This document shows positions 1 through 9,938 of a DNA stretch of 64,000 nt, in pieces. Position 1 is the first letter of the stretch. Each line of letters opens with the position of its first letter. The notes beneath the pieces are model-generated. The model had not been told where the DNA came from, made no database searches, and worked only from the letters and a program-made list of their open reading frames with translations. The stretch spans positions 682,001 through 746,000 of the forward strand of contig NZ_CP017111.1 in NCBI RefSeq assembly GCF_001723605.1, read 5' to 3'. The DNA is from Sulfurospirillum halorespirans DSM 13726 (GTDB lineage: Bacteria; Campylobacterota; Campylobacteria; Campylobacterales; Sulfurospirillaceae). The position numbers were made by a program, and so were the translations under genes.

Positions 1-1107
1 ATTATGGCACGTAAATCCGTTCATGAGCCACTTCAAACAGGTATTAAAGCGATCGATGCGCTTGTGCCAATTGGTAGAGGTCAAAGAGAGCTTATCATTG
101 GTGATAGACAAACGGGTAAAACAACAATTGCTCTTGATACCATCATTAACCAAAAAGGTCAAAACGTTACATGTATTTATGTTGCGATTGGTCAAAAACA
201 ATCAACCGTTGCGCAAGTCGTTAAAAAACTTGAAGAACACGGCGCTATGGAATACACAATCATCGTTAATGCGGGTGCAAGTGATTCTGCTGCAATGCAA
301 TTTTTGGCTCCATACGCAGGTGTTTCTATGGGTGAGTTTTTTAGAGACAGCGGCAAACATGCGTTAATCGTGTATGATGATCTTTCAAAACATGCGGTTG
401 CTTACCGTGAGATGTCATTGATTCTCAGACGTCCTCCGGGTCGTGAAGCATACCCAGGTGATGTTTTTTATCTACACTCCAGACTTCTTGAGCGTGCAGC
501 AAAAGTCAATGATGAGTTAGGTGCAGGTTCTTTGACGGCTCTTCCAATCATTGAAACACAAGCAGGCGACGTATCTGCGTATATTCCAACCAACGTTATT
601 TCGATTACCGATGGTCAGATCTTCTTGGAATCCGATCTCTTTAACTCAGGTATTCGTCCTGCGATTAACGTCGGTCTATCGGTTTCTCGTGTTGGTGGTG
701 CGGCACAAATTAAAGCAACCAAACAAGTTGCAGGTACGATGAGACTTGACCTTGCTCAATACCGTGAGCTTCAAGCATTTGCACAGTTTGCAAGTGATCT
801 TGATGAGTCAAGCCGTAAACAATTAGAGCGTGGTCAACGTATGGTTGAACTCTTGAAACAACCTCCTTATGCACCAATTCCTGTTGAAAAACAGATTTTG
901 ATTATTTTTGCAGGTGCTAAAGGGTACTTAGACAGTATTGATGTTAAATCAGTAGGCCGTTTTGAAGCGGAACTTAACTCTTATGTTGAAGCAAAGTATG
1001 CAGATATTTTTGAACAACTTAAAGCTAAAAAAGCGATTGATAAAGAGCTTGAAGAGCTATTACATAAGGCATTGAGCGAGTTTAAAGCGACGTTTGCAGT
1101 CAAGTAA
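1..1107 (+). CDS. atpA: F1F0 ATP synthase subunit alpha (5' truncated)
   Basis: Nucleotide-binding, largely non-catalytic alpha subunit of the F1 sector, which couples proton flow to ATP synthesis on the cytoplasmic face of the inner membrane. The window opens inside the gene: the frame is open from base 1, and the first ATG (base 4) is internal, since about 130-140 N-terminal residues of a normal 500-residue alpha chain are missing. The P-loop GDRQTGKT is at about residues 33-40 of the visible part, followed by the typical alpha C-terminal domain. atpG follows after 9 bases, so this is the atp operon. Identity is certain; only the 5' end is unseen. Confidence 0.97.
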   Translation: MMARKSVHEPLQTGIKAIDALVPIGRGQRELIIGDRQTGKTTIALDTIINQKGQNVTCIYVAIGQKQSTVAQVVKKLEEHGAMEYTIIVNAGASDSAAMQFLAPYAGVSMGEFFRDSGKHALIVYDDLSKHAVAYREMSLILRRPPGREAYPGDVFYLHSRLLERAAKVNDELGAGSLTALPIIETQAGDVSAYIPTNVISITDGQIFLESDLFNSGIRPAINVGLSVSRVGGAAQIKATKQVAGTMRLDLAQYRELQAFAQFASDLDESSRKQLERGQRMVELLKQPPYAPIPVEKQILIIFAGAKGYLDSIDVKSVGRFEAELNSYVEAKYADIFEQLKAKKAIDKELEELLHKALSEFKATFAVK

Positions 1108-1116
1108 GGATCAGCT

Positions 1117-2001
1117 ATGGCAAACCTTAAAGAGATAAAAAGAAAAATTAAGAGTGTTCAGAATACTCAAAAAACAACACGCGCTATGAAGCTCGTTTCA
1201 ACTGCAAAGTTAAAACGTGCCGAAATGGCTGCGAAGCAATCACGTGTGTATGCCGTTAAAATTAACGAAGTGCTCTCAGAGATTGCTTATAAAATCAACC
1301 AGTACACGAACGGTGCGGTTGAGAGTCGTTTTTTTGATAAAAATGAGACACCCAGCACGATTGATGTCATTTTTGTGACCGCAGATAAAGGTTTGTGTGG
1401 TGGTTTTAATATTCAAACTATTAAAGCTGTCCGTAACCTTTTAGCTGAATATGGAAAACAAAATGTGACTGTTCGACTTCGTGCTGTCGGAAGAAAAGGT
1501 ATGGCATTTTTCAATTTCCAAGGAACTGAACTTTTGACCTCCTATGCAGGCGTAAGCTCATCTCCAAGTTATGAAAAAGCACAAGAAATTATTCAAAGTG
1601 CTATTGATGATTTTGTTGAGGGAAAAACTGACAAAGTGATCTTGATCCATAATGGATATAAAAATATGATTTCGCAAGAGTTGAAAATCGTGGATGTTGT
1701 ACCGGTACAATCTCCTCTTGAAACACTTGAAACAAGCTCTTTAATGGAATTAGAGCCTGATGAGAGTGGCGAAGAGATTTTAGATTCATTGTTGCAGAAA
1801 TATTTTGAATACAATATGTATTATGCACTCATTGATTCACTCGCAGCTGAACACAGTGCGAGAATGCAAGCAATGGAAAATGCAACCAACAATGCCAAAG
1901 AGCGTGTTGGCATTTTAACATTGGCATACAATAAAGCTAGACAAGAGTCTATTACTACTGAGCTCATTGAGATTATCAGTGGTGTAGAATCTATGAAATA
2001 A
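1117..2001 (+). CDS. atpG: F1F0 ATP synthase subunit gamma
   Basis: Central rotor shaft of F1. The 294-residue length is normal. The N-terminal helix (starting [19 protein letters not shown]) and the C-terminal helix (ending near [13 protein letters not shown]) are the two coiled-coil strands that turn inside the alpha3beta3 ring, and the central part has the family's [12 protein letters not shown] segment. The ATG has an AAGGATC ribosome site and lies 9 bases after atpA; atpD follows. Family assignment is by recognisable sequence; there is nothing unusual. Confidence 0.97.
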   Translation: MANLKEIKRKIKSVQNTQKTTRAMKLVSTAKLKRAEMAAKQSRVYAVKINEVLSEIAYKINQYTNGAVESRFFDKNETPSTIDVIFVTADKGLCGGFNIQTIKAVRNLLAEYGKQNVTVRLRAVGRKGMAFFNFQGTELLTSYAGVSSSPSYEKAQEIIQSAIDDFVEGKTDKVILIHNGYKNMISQELKIVDVVPVQSPLETLETSSLMELEPDESGEEILDSLLQKYFEYNMYYALIDSLAAEHSARMQAMENATNNAKERVGILTLAYNKARQESITTELIEIISGVESMK

Positions 2002-3432
<1,431 letters not shown>

Positions 3433-3451
3433 GAAGCGATAAGGTTAAAAA

Positions 3452-3847
3452 ATGAATACATTAAAATTGGAAATTGTGACTCCAACGGGTCAAATTTTTG
3501 CCAACGATGTAAAGAGTGTTACGCTTCCAGGTAAAGAGGGTGAGTTTGGTGTTTTACCAAACCACGCCTCCTTGGTAACGCTTTTACAAGCAGGTGTCAT
3601 TGATATTGAACTAAAAGATGGAAATCATGATGTTGTCGCTATTAATTGGGGACATGTTAAAGTCGATGAGAACTCTGTGACGGTTTTAGCTGATGGCGCA
3701 GTCTCAATTGGTGGAGCCAACGAAAGTGAAGTTGCAAAATCATTAGAAGCTGCTAAAGCACTTTTAGAGAGTATTAGTGATTCAGATATTGCTATTGCGA
3801 TTGCTACAGCAAAAATCGAGTCCATTGCAAAAACAAGGAAATTTTAA
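3452..3847 (+). CDS. atpC: F1F0 ATP synthase subunit epsilon
   Basis: Epsilon subunit of F1: an N-terminal beta-sandwich that binds gamma and the c-ring and a C-terminal helical hairpin that restrains ATP hydrolysis. At 131 residues it is full length, with the conserved N-terminal pattern LEIVTPTGQIFANDVKSVTLPGKEGEFGVLPNHA (residues about 5-38, quoted here only as its segments VTLPG, GEFGVL and PNHA). An AAGG-type ribosome site precedes the ATG. The tolQ-like gene starts only 5 bases after the stop, so the ATP synthase and Tol genes are probably co-transcribed. Confidence 0.95.
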   Translation: MNTLKLEIVTPTGQIFANDVKSVTLPGKEGEFGVLPNHASLVTLLQAGVIDIELKDGNHDVVAINWGHVKVDENSVTVLADGAVSIGGANESEVAKSLEAAKALLESISDSDIAIAIATAKIESIAKTRKF

Positions 3848-3852
3848 ATCTT

Positions 3853-4443
3853 ATGACATCTTTTGAATTGTTCTTGAATTATTTTGCAAGAAGTGGCTTT
3901 TTTACATGGGTGATTTTAATCTGGCTATCTGCCTATTTTATTATTACATGTGGTATTTTTTTTAGTAGATACTTTTATCTTGGGTATTGGCTCTCCATTG
4001 AAAAAAATTCGTTAGAGTCCATGCTGATGGGTTCAAAGAATGTACGTGATGATTCAATTTTACGAAAATGTTCAAGTACCGCAGGGGCTTCTGAAAAACT
4101 GTTAAATGTGTGTAAAAATGTTGCTGAAAAAAATGCAACGAGTGGTTTATGGATGCTCTCCATTATCGCTTCAACTGCACCTTTTATTGGTTTGTTTGGA
4201 ACCGTTGTCTCTATTTTGGAAACCTTTAGTGGTTTAGGACAATCAGGTAGCGCATCATTGGGCGTTATTGCACCTGCCATTAGTGAAGCCTTGGTCGCAA
4301 CGGCTACGGGTATTTTTGTTGCGATTCCTGCCTACAGTGCCAATCTGTTTCTTCGTAGAAAAGCGTATGAAGTGATTGTTTATGTGCAAAGAGAAGTGGA
4401 TATTTTACTTTCAGCAAATGAGACACGAAGAGATAACGCATGA
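3853..4443 (+). CDS. tolQ: TolQ/ExbB-family proton channel subunit
   Basis: MotA/TolQ/ExbB-family inner-membrane protein that with TolR forms a proton-driven motor energising TolA. It has 196 residues and three predicted membrane segments, about 13-35, 96-120 and 135-160. The last two contain the family pattern STAPFIGLFGTVVSIL and ISEALVATATGIFVAIPA. Its stop overlaps the tolR start (ATGA). Sequence alone cannot separate TolQ from ExbB, but the following tolR-tolA-tolB-pal-cpoB order makes the Tol-Pal role much more likely than TonB energisation. Confidence 0.9.
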   Translation: MTSFELFLNYFARSGFFTWVILIWLSAYFIITCGIFFSRYFYLGYWLSIEKNSLESMLMGSKNVRDDSILRKCSSTAGASEKLLNVCKNVAEKNATSGLWMLSIIASTAPFIGLFGTVVSILETFSGLGQSGSASLGVIAPAISEALVATATGIFVAIPAYSANLFLRRKAYEVIVYVQREVDILLSANETRRDNA

Positions 4444-4832
4444 TGAGTCAATTGGACGAAGTTCCTGAGTTAAATATTACACCGCTTGTCGATATTATGT
4501 TGGTATTGCTAGCCATTTTAATGGTGACAACACCAGCATTAGTTTATGAAGAGGTGATTAAACTTCCTGATGGTAGTAAGTCCTCTGTTGTGAGCAAACT
4601 CCCAGAGCTTGAGATTAGAGTTACTAAAGATAAAAAAGTCTATATCAAAAATGATAGCTTTATGCTTGCCGAATTTCCTGATAGTTTTATGATGCAAAAA
4701 AGTAAATATCCTCTTAAAAGTATTGTCTATATTAAGGCTGACGAAAGTCTCTCTTATAAAGACGTCATGTTTGTACTCAAAACAATTAAACAGGCTGGTT
4801 TTACGAACGTATCTTTAGAAACGAATGGATAA
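4440..4832 (+). CDS. tolR: TolR/ExbD-family biopolymer transport protein
   Basis: Partner of TolQ in the proton-driven motor. It has 130 residues: a short cytoplasmic N-terminus, one membrane segment (about 16-35) containing the family's essential aspartate in NITPLVDIMLVLLAILMV, then a periplasmic domain. Two adjacent ATGs (4440 and 4443) are possible; the first overlaps the tolQ stop by 4 bases and suggests translational coupling. ExbD is the alternative name, but context favours TolR. Confidence 0.9.
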   Translation: MMSQLDEVPELNITPLVDIMLVLLAILMVTTPALVYEEVIKLPDGSKSSVVSKLPELEIRVTKDKKVYIKNDSFMLAEFPDSFMMQKSKYPLKSIVYIKADESLSYKDVMFVLKTIKQAGFTNVSLETNG

Positions 4833-4837
4833 ATACT

Positions 4838-5611
4838 GTGTCGAGTGTGAATAGATACGCCTCTCTTGGATGGACATTGTCCATCCTTCTCTACATCTGC
4901 TTGCTGTTTTGTCTTGCTTATGTTTTAAGCTCGCACAAAGATACGCTTAAAAATTATACTTCTCAAAAAGATCCTATGAATGTTGCTTTGGTTGAGCGTA
5001 AGAAGAATGATTCTGAAAAGCTTAAAGAAGAACGCAAAAAAGAAGAGGTTCAAAAGCCTGTTGAAAAGCCAGTAGAAAAACCTGCAGAAGAGAAAAAAGT
5101 TGCCTCTTCGCCTAAAGAGGCGGTTAAAAGTCAATCTCTTCGTGGTCTTTTTGAAGATATTAACACCTCAAAACTTCCTACAGAAGCAAAAGAGCAAAAG
5201 AAAGATCAGACTACGCCTACACGTGTGAAGCCTAATAAAGATGAGACAAAAGAGAAGAGTGAAAGCGCTGCGTCTAAAATTGCAAACTCTTTGAATTTTT
5301 CAGAGCAAAAACATTTAGTTGACACAAAAAAAGGTGGGGAGTACGATCCATTTATTGGTAAAGTGCAGGAGATTTTAGAAGAGAATTGGCAAAAGACAGT
5401 TGATACAGAAAATGGCAATGTTGCGAAGGTTGTAATTAAAGTCAGTGACCAAGGTGTCTTTAGTTACAAAATAGCTTCGTTGTCTTATAATAACGAATTC
5501 AATACAAAACTCAAAGAGTTCTTACATGCCATGGAAAGTGTTGAATTTCCAAAATATGAAAAAGGATCCTTATTTGAGATGCCAGTTGAATTTAAAGATA
5601 TAAAGGAGTAA
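4838..5611 (+). CDS. tolA: TolA/TonB-like periplasm-spanning protein
   Basis: Likely TolA equivalent: an N-terminal inner-membrane anchor (about residues 9-31), a long Lys/Glu/Pro-rich linker (about 50-140, with repeated KPVEKP units) able to span the periplasm, and a C-terminal TonB/TolA-like domain (about 170-255) that would contact TolB, Pal or outer-membrane partners. It has 257 residues and a GTG start 5 bases after tolR with no strong ribosome site, so translation is probably coupled. The C-terminus is divergent; the TolA assignment rests on architecture and position between tolR and tolB. Confidence 0.82.
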   Translation: MSSVNRYASLGWTLSILLYICLLFCLAYVLSSHKDTLKNYTSQKDPMNVALVERKKNDSEKLKEERKKEEVQKPVEKPVEKPAEEKKVASSPKEAVKSQSLRGLFEDINTSKLPTEAKEQKKDQTTPTRVKPNKDETKEKSESAASKIANSLNFSEQKHLVDTKKGGEYDPFIGKVQEILEENWQKTVDTENGNVAKVVIKVSDQGVFSYKIASLSYNNEFNTKLKEFLHAMESVEFPKYEKGSLFEMPVEFKDIKE

Positions 5612-5614
5612 AGC

Positions 5615-6883
5615 GTGATTAAAAAAATCGTTGTTTTCTTATGTTTAGCGCTGTTTGCATATGCTGGTGACGCAACCGTAGAAATTGTCAAAAAGATAGA
5701 TGTGCTTCCAAAAATTGCTGTACAAGATGCAAGCCCAAAAAATATTGATTTAGAGTCAAGAAGAAGTTTTTTTAAGCTTATCGCAGGTGATTTACGTGTG
5801 AGTAGCCATTTTAATGTTCTTGATGATTATTTGCAAAGTAGTTATGAAGGTGGACCATTAGAGAACTTCCTTTCCGATAAAAAAGTAGACATGATTTTAC
5901 GTTTTAGTTTGACGCAAGATCTTAATGCTGCGACGGCAAATGTAAAATTGATTAATGCAAAGACGGGTGTGACAACCTTTGAGAAAGTCTATAGCATTAC
6001 GGATAAAAAAAGAAATCCTTTCTTAGCGCACAAAATTGTTGTGGATGTGAATGATCAAGTAGGGGCTCCTTCGGTTAAATGGATGGAACAATCGGTGATC
6101 TTTGCTAGATATACGGATGCTAAAAAGAGTGAGATCGTGATTTCTGACTATACTCTGAGCTATACGAAAATAGTGGTAACAGGTGGCCTTAATATCTTCC
6201 CTAAATGGGCAAATACGGATCAAAGTGCTTTTTACTATACCTCCTATAGTGGTGCTGAGCCCACAATATACCAATATGATTTAAAAACAGGTGGCAGAAA
6301 AAGTATTATTTCAAGCCCTGGCATGGTTGTCTGTTCGGATGTCTCAAAAGATGGAACAAAACTTCTTCTAACCATGGCCCCCAAAGATCAAACTGATATT
6401 TACATCTATGATATTTCAACCCGAAAAATAAGTAAAATTACAGATTATTCAGGGATTGATGTTAATGGTAACTTTATTGATGATGATAAACGCATTGCCT
6501 TTGTTTCTGATCGTTTAGGCTCTCCTGACATTTTTGCACAAGGTATTTATGATAAAAGTTTTGAAAAACTGGTCTATCATGGTAAAAATAAGAACTCTAT
6601 TTCAACGTACGATAATTATATTGTCTATTCAAGCAGAGAAGCGGACAGCGAATTTGGTAGAAACACCTTTAATCTCTATTTGATTTCAACGAAAACAGAT
6701 TATTTGCGACAATTAACGGCATCAGGCGAGAATCTTTATCCACGTTTTGCAAAAGATCCTGATACCATTATGTTCATTAAACAGTTTGGAAATCAGAGTG
6801 CATTGGGCATAATTCGCCTCAATGCAAACAAAACGTATCAATTTCAGTTAAAAACAGGCAAACTTCAGTCAATTGATTGGTGA
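5615..6883 (+). CDS. tolB: Tol-Pal system periplasmic beta-propeller protein TolB
   Basis: Periplasmic TolB, which binds Pal and links the inner-membrane motor to the outer membrane during cell division. The 422 residues open with a signal peptide (about 1-18, ending AYA), then an N-terminal alpha/beta domain and from about residue 150 a beta-propeller with TolB-type blades (for example SVKWMEQSVIFAR, VSKDGTKLLLTM, IAFVSDRLGSPDIF). The start is GTG with a strong AAAGGAG site 3 bases after tolA. Confidence 0.93.
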   Translation: MIKKIVVFLCLALFAYAGDATVEIVKKIDVLPKIAVQDASPKNIDLESRRSFFKLIAGDLRVSSHFNVLDDYLQSSYEGGPLENFLSDKKVDMILRFSLTQDLNAATANVKLINAKTGVTTFEKVYSITDKKRNPFLAHKIVVDVNDQVGAPSVKWMEQSVIFARYTDAKKSEIVISDYTLSYTKIVVTGGLNIFPKWANTDQSAFYYTSYSGAEPTIYQYDLKTGGRKSIISSPGMVVCSDVSKDGTKLLLTMAPKDQTDIYIYDISTRKISKITDYSGIDVNGNFIDDDKRIAFVSDRLGSPDIFAQGIYDKSFEKLVYHGKNKNSISTYDNYIVYSSREADSEFGRNTFNLYLISTKTDYLRQLTASGENLYPRFAKDPDTIMFIKQFGNQSALGIIRLNANKTYQFQLKTGKLQSIDW

Positions 6884-6899
6884 TTTTTTTAAAAAAATG

Positions 6900-6908
6900 T
6901 GCTATAAT
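6900..6908 (+). promoter_or_regulatory. Predicted extended -10 promoter for pal
   Basis: TGCTATAAT is a perfect extended -10 (TG, one base, TATAAT at 6903-6908) in the 66-base tolB-pal gap. It would start transcription about 40 bases before the pal ATG, giving the abundant lipoprotein its own promoter inside the operon. No clear -35 is seen, which is normal for this phylum. Predicted from sequence only. Confidence 0.6.
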
Positions 6909-6949
6909 TCCGAAGTTTTTAAATTTGAACTTTTAAAAAGGATCTAATA

Positions 6950-7453
6950 ATGGGTAAATTAGCTTTAACAAGCTTAGCGGTAGCGGTTTTGGTTTTAACA
7001 GGTTGTAGCCAAAAAAGTCCAGAAGTCGACATGACTAAAGGAACTAGTGACACAAAAGGTGCATCAACAAATGATGGTATGAGCGCTCTTCAAAAATTGA
7101 TCGCTTCTTTAGAGGCTAACTCTAAAACAATCTATTTTGATTTTGATAAATATACTGTCAGAAAAGATCAACAAGCAAACATCGATGCAAACGCTGCATT
7201 GTTCAACTCTGCAGAAGCAAAAAGTTTCTCAATCAAAGTTGAAGGTAACTGTGACGAATTCGGTACAGACGAATACAACTATGCACTTGGTCTTAAAAGA
7301 GCAAAAAGTGTTAAAGATGGTCTAGTTGCTAAAGGTATGGTTGCTGATAGAGTAACTGTTGTAAGTTATGGCGAAAGCAATCCTGCATGCACAGAGCACA
7401 ATAAAGATTGTTGGTCTAAAAACAGAAGAGCAGAATTCAAAGTTCTTCCATAA
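6950..7453 (+). CDS. pal: Peptidoglycan-associated outer-membrane lipoprotein Pal
   Basis: Lipoprotein that anchors the outer membrane to peptidoglycan and is the end partner of the Tol motor. It has 167 residues: a lipoprotein signal with lipobox LTGC (cysteine near residue 19), a low-complexity tether, then an OmpA-like peptidoglycan-binding domain (about 60-167) beginning IYFDFDKYTVR and with the family's GNCDEFGTDEYN and RAKSVKDGLV segments. An AAAAGGATC site precedes the ATG. The Campylobacter counterpart is known as Omp18. Confidence 0.95.
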   Translation: MGKLALTSLAVAVLVLTGCSQKSPEVDMTKGTSDTKGASTNDGMSALQKLIASLEANSKTIYFDFDKYTVRKDQQANIDANAALFNSAEAKSFSIKVEGNCDEFGTDEYNYALGLKRAKSVKDGLVAKGMVADRVTVVSYGESNPACTEHNKDCWSKNRRAEFKVLP

Positions 7454-7464
7454 TCTTTGTTTGA

Positions 7465-8394
7465 ATGAAAAAACAAATTTTTCTATTTTCGATAGCGTTG
7501 CTGCCTATGGCAGCGCTATCGAGTGAACCCTCAGCCTTCGGATCCAGCGATTTTAGTAGCGGAACTACCAGTACCTCTTATATCAATACTGTCAGCGTTA
7601 GTGACAGAAAACCTCAAGACAGTCAAAAAACAGCAAGCATTAATGAAACAGTTGTCAACAACAAAGCTGCTCTCAGTAATGTCTCTGAAGAGTACGAGGG
7701 AATGCGTTCAGTTATGGAAAGTTATGCGACTAAAATTGCTAAACAAGATGAGAAAATGCGTCAACTCGAAGAGGAAAATAAAAAACTTAGAGAGTATGTT
7801 GAAGAGAGTCGTAAGATTCAAACCGAAAATCAAGATAAAATTAAAGTGGTTGTTGGAGAACTTGGATCGCTCATTGATTCAATCAACAAAAACTATGTTC
7901 CAAAAGAGAAATTTGATCAGCTTGCCAATGAGCTAAGAGGTACCAAAGGCAGTGCTGCTTCTAAAACGACTACGACACCAGAGCCTGCTAAAAAAGATAC
8001 ACCAGCAGTAACTCCTGCAAAAACTATCTCTGCTAAAGAGTTAAGCACGAAAGATAGTGCAACACTGATTAAAGAAGCAGATGATCATTTTGATAAAAAA
8101 TCTTATACAGAAGCAGAAGCACTGTATTCAGAACTTCTAAATCGTAACTATAAACCAGCAAAAGTCAATTTTACGCTTGGTGAAATTGCCTATACTCAAA
8201 AGTCTTATACCAAAGCAATTGAATACTATAAATCAAGTATTTCACTTTTTGATAAGGCCGCTTATACCCCAACACTTCTTTATCACACAGGTACTTCTTT
8301 TGAAAAGCTTGGAAAAACCAAAGATGCACAAGGTTTTTACAAAGCACTGAAAGAGAATTACCCTGACTCACCTGAAGCTAAAAAAATTAAATAA
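7465..8394 (+). CDS. cpoB: Periplasmic TPR protein CpoB/YbgF-like
   Basis: Coordinator protein usually encoded last in the tol-pal operon; in enterobacteria it links Tol to septal peptidoglycan synthesis. It has 309 residues: signal peptide (about 1-18), Ser/Thr-rich segment, a coiled coil rich in E, K and Q (about 75-130), a Thr/Pro/Ala-rich linker and C-terminal TPR units (about 195-309; e.g. AEALYSELLNRNYKPAKVNF). It starts 11 bases after pal with a weak ribosome site. An A/T-rich stretch after the stop could weakly terminate the operon. Confidence 0.88.
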   Translation: MKKQIFLFSIALLPMAALSSEPSAFGSSDFSSGTTSTSYINTVSVSDRKPQDSQKTASINETVVNNKAALSNVSEEYEGMRSVMESYATKIAKQDEKMRQLEEENKKLREYVEESRKIQTENQDKIKVVVGELGSLIDSINKNYVPKEKFDQLANELRGTKGSAASKTTTTPEPAKKDTPAVTPAKTISAKELSTKDSATLIKEADDHFDKKSYTEAEALYSELLNRNYKPAKVNFTLGEIAYTQKSYTKAIEYYKSSISLFDKAAYTPTLLYHTGTSFEKLGKTKDAQGFYKALKENYPDSPEAKKIK

Positions 8395-8466
8395 CTTTTT
8401 TTATACACTTCTTTGCCCAAAAAATAGACTTAAAGCTTTCGCCTAAGGGCATATACAACAAACTTA

Positions 8467-8475
8467 TGTTAAAAT
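8467..8475 (+). promoter_or_regulatory. Predicted extended -10 promoter for slyD
   Basis: TGTTAAAAT (TG, one base, TAAAAT) lies about 29 bases before the slyD start in the 109-base gap after cpoB. No -35 is evident. This gap also holds a T-rich stretch right after the cpoB stop, and nothing else recognisable. Confidence 0.45.
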
Positions 8476-8503
8476 CCCCTGTTTATAAATTAAGGGAGAA
8501 AAT

Positions 8504-9130
8504 ATGAGTATTAGTGATAATCAAGTAGTTTCAATCCATTATGAGCTTAGAAATGTTGATAGTGGTGAAATTTTAGATAGTAATATTAATGCAGCGCCAC
8601 TCTCTTTTATTGTTGGAAAAGGTCAAATTATTCCAGGATTAGAAGAGAAAATTAAAGAGCTTAAAGCTGGTGAGAACGCTGACATTAAAGTAGTTGCAGC
8701 TGATGCCTATGGTATTTATGATGATAAAGCTGTTCAAACATTACCAAAAGAGCAATTTGCTGGACTTGAGCTTCAAGTTGGCATGACGCTTTATGGTCAA
8801 GGTGAAAATGGTGAGACGGTTCAAGTAAGTGTTAAAAGCTTTAATGACGAAACCGTTGAAATCGATTTCAACCATCCTTTAGCGGGGAAAGATCTTTTAT
8901 TTGCTATTAGCATTTTAGAAGTACGTGATGCAACAGCCGATGAGATGTTAAACGGTTATGTTGGTGGTGGACACAGTTGTGGTTGTGGATCTGGCGGATG
9001 CGGTTCCCATGAGCATGAAGATGAGAGTGAATGCTGCGGCGGACACGATCACGATCATGAGCACGGTGAAGGCGGATGCTGCGGCGGTGAAAGTCACTCC
9101 CATGGTGGCGGATGTTGTGGATCACACTAA
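8504..9130 (+). CDS. slyD: FKBP-type peptidyl-prolyl isomerase SlyD
   Basis: Cytoplasmic prolyl isomerase and nickel/metal-binding chaperone. It has 208 residues: FKBP half-domain at the N-terminus (DNQVVSIHYELRN; PLSFIVGKGQIIPGLEE), the inserted IF chaperone flap (about 70-130), then a C-terminal tail (about 155-208) very rich in His, Cys and Gly, typical of SlyD and able to bind Ni, Zn or Cu. In Helicobacter and E. coli, SlyD supplies nickel to hydrogenase or urease assembly, and a hydrogenase role is plausible here. The ribosome site is AAGGGAG. Confidence 0.95.
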   Translation: MSISDNQVVSIHYELRNVDSGEILDSNINAAPLSFIVGKGQIIPGLEEKIKELKAGENADIKVVAADAYGIYDDKAVQTLPKEQFAGLELQVGMTLYGQGENGETVQVSVKSFNDETVEIDFNHPLAGKDLLFAISILEVRDATADEMLNGYVGGGHSCGCGSGGCGSHEHEDESECCGGHDHDHEHGEGGCCGGESHSHGGGCCGSH

Positions 9131-9145
9131 TTATATAGCAAAGTC

Positions 9146-9167
9146 AAGAGCCTCTATGGAGGCTCTT
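9146..9167 (+). terminator. Perfect hairpin after slyD, enclosing a start codon
   Basis: A 9-base-pair perfect stem (AAGAGCCTC pairing with GAGGCTCTT) with the four-base loop TATG begins 15 bases after the slyD stop. It has no U-run, so it is a weak terminator at best. The loop contains the ATG at 9156 that best starts the next gene, so it may instead control translation of that gene. Confidence 0.5.
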
Positions 9168-9881
9168 AAATCAGCTAATCTTCTCAAAAGCGTTACAATT
9201 AATGCACTGATATTGGGTGAAAATGGTGCAGGCAAACAAACGCTTGCCAAACACATTGTTTCAGCTCCTATTGTCGATGCGAGTGCTTTCAATGAGCTTT
9301 TAGCGCTTATTGAAACGAACAGTAGTCTCATCGTCAAAAATTTTCATAAAATTACCAATTATAAAAAACTCAAAATCGCGTTAGATGTTCATAAAACACG
9401 CATTATTGCAACCTCTAGTTTGCCGATTGGCGAACCTTTGATGGATGAATTTTTCAGCCTTAAGATTGTCATTCCACCGCTTCGTGAACGTCTTGAAGAT
9501 GTGCCTGCATTGATGGAGAAATTTGCCTATGAAGCATGTATGATGTTTGATGGAGAGTTTGGTGCAGCACCCTCTTTAGATGAAATCACCCCTGATCTTA
9601 GCAAAAATTGTTACTCGCTTCGACGATCTGTTTACAATGCCTATCTCATGAACTCTTTTGGGGAAGAGGAAATTTTAGCGATGATGGAGCGCTTTTTGTC
9701 CCAACGTATTGGTGGGCGAAATGATTACCGCGACTTGCTCTATCTTTTTGATGTTCCTATGATCAAAAGTGGCTATACCAAATTCGGTTCCCAACTTGCC
9801 ATCAGTGAAAAATTTGGACTCAATCGAAATACCCTACGCAAAAAAATAAACGATTACAAAGACAGACTAAAAATAGACTAG
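9156..9881 (+). CDS. Degenerate NtrC/Fis-like transcription regulator
   Basis: About 241 residues resembling a cut-down sigma54 activator. There is no receiver domain. An AAA+ like region starts with a P-loop-type GENGAGKQT (about residues 25-33); its later part keeps the family pattern PPLRERLEDVPALME (about 108-122). The C-terminus is a Fis-type helix-turn-helix (SEKFGLNRNTLRKKI). The GAFTGA loop needed to contact sigma54 is absent, and the Walker B equivalent (SLIVKNFHKI) lacks the Asp-Glu pair, so ATP-driven activation is unlikely. No Shine-Dalgarno precedes 9156; the in-frame ATG at 9102 inside slyD is the alternative start. Target unknown. Confidence 0.7.
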   Translation: MEALKSANLLKSVTINALILGENGAGKQTLAKHIVSAPIVDASAFNELLALIETNSSLIVKNFHKITNYKKLKIALDVHKTRIIATSSLPIGEPLMDEFFSLKIVIPPLRERLEDVPALMEKFAYEACMMFDGEFGAAPSLDEITPDLSKNCYSLRRSVYNAYLMNSFGEEEILAMMERFLSQRIGGRNDYRDLLYLFDVPMIKSGYTKFGSQLAISEKFGLNRNTLRKKINDYKDRLKID

Positions 9882-9938
9882 ATGTGTGCATTTGTACCTG
9901 TGGCAAAAGCTTACATGTAAAACATAAAAGGTTCATCA

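Noticed and set aside
8907-9125. His/Arg-rich ORF on the minus strand opposite slyD
   Set aside because: Composition is the mirror of the slyD metal-binding tail; no ribosome site.
8958-9155. A long N-terminal extension of the NtrC-like gene running back through slyD in another frame
   Set aside because: It is rich in Val, Ala, Asp and Met only because it reads the His/Cys/Gly tail of slyD out of frame; slyD is the real gene there.
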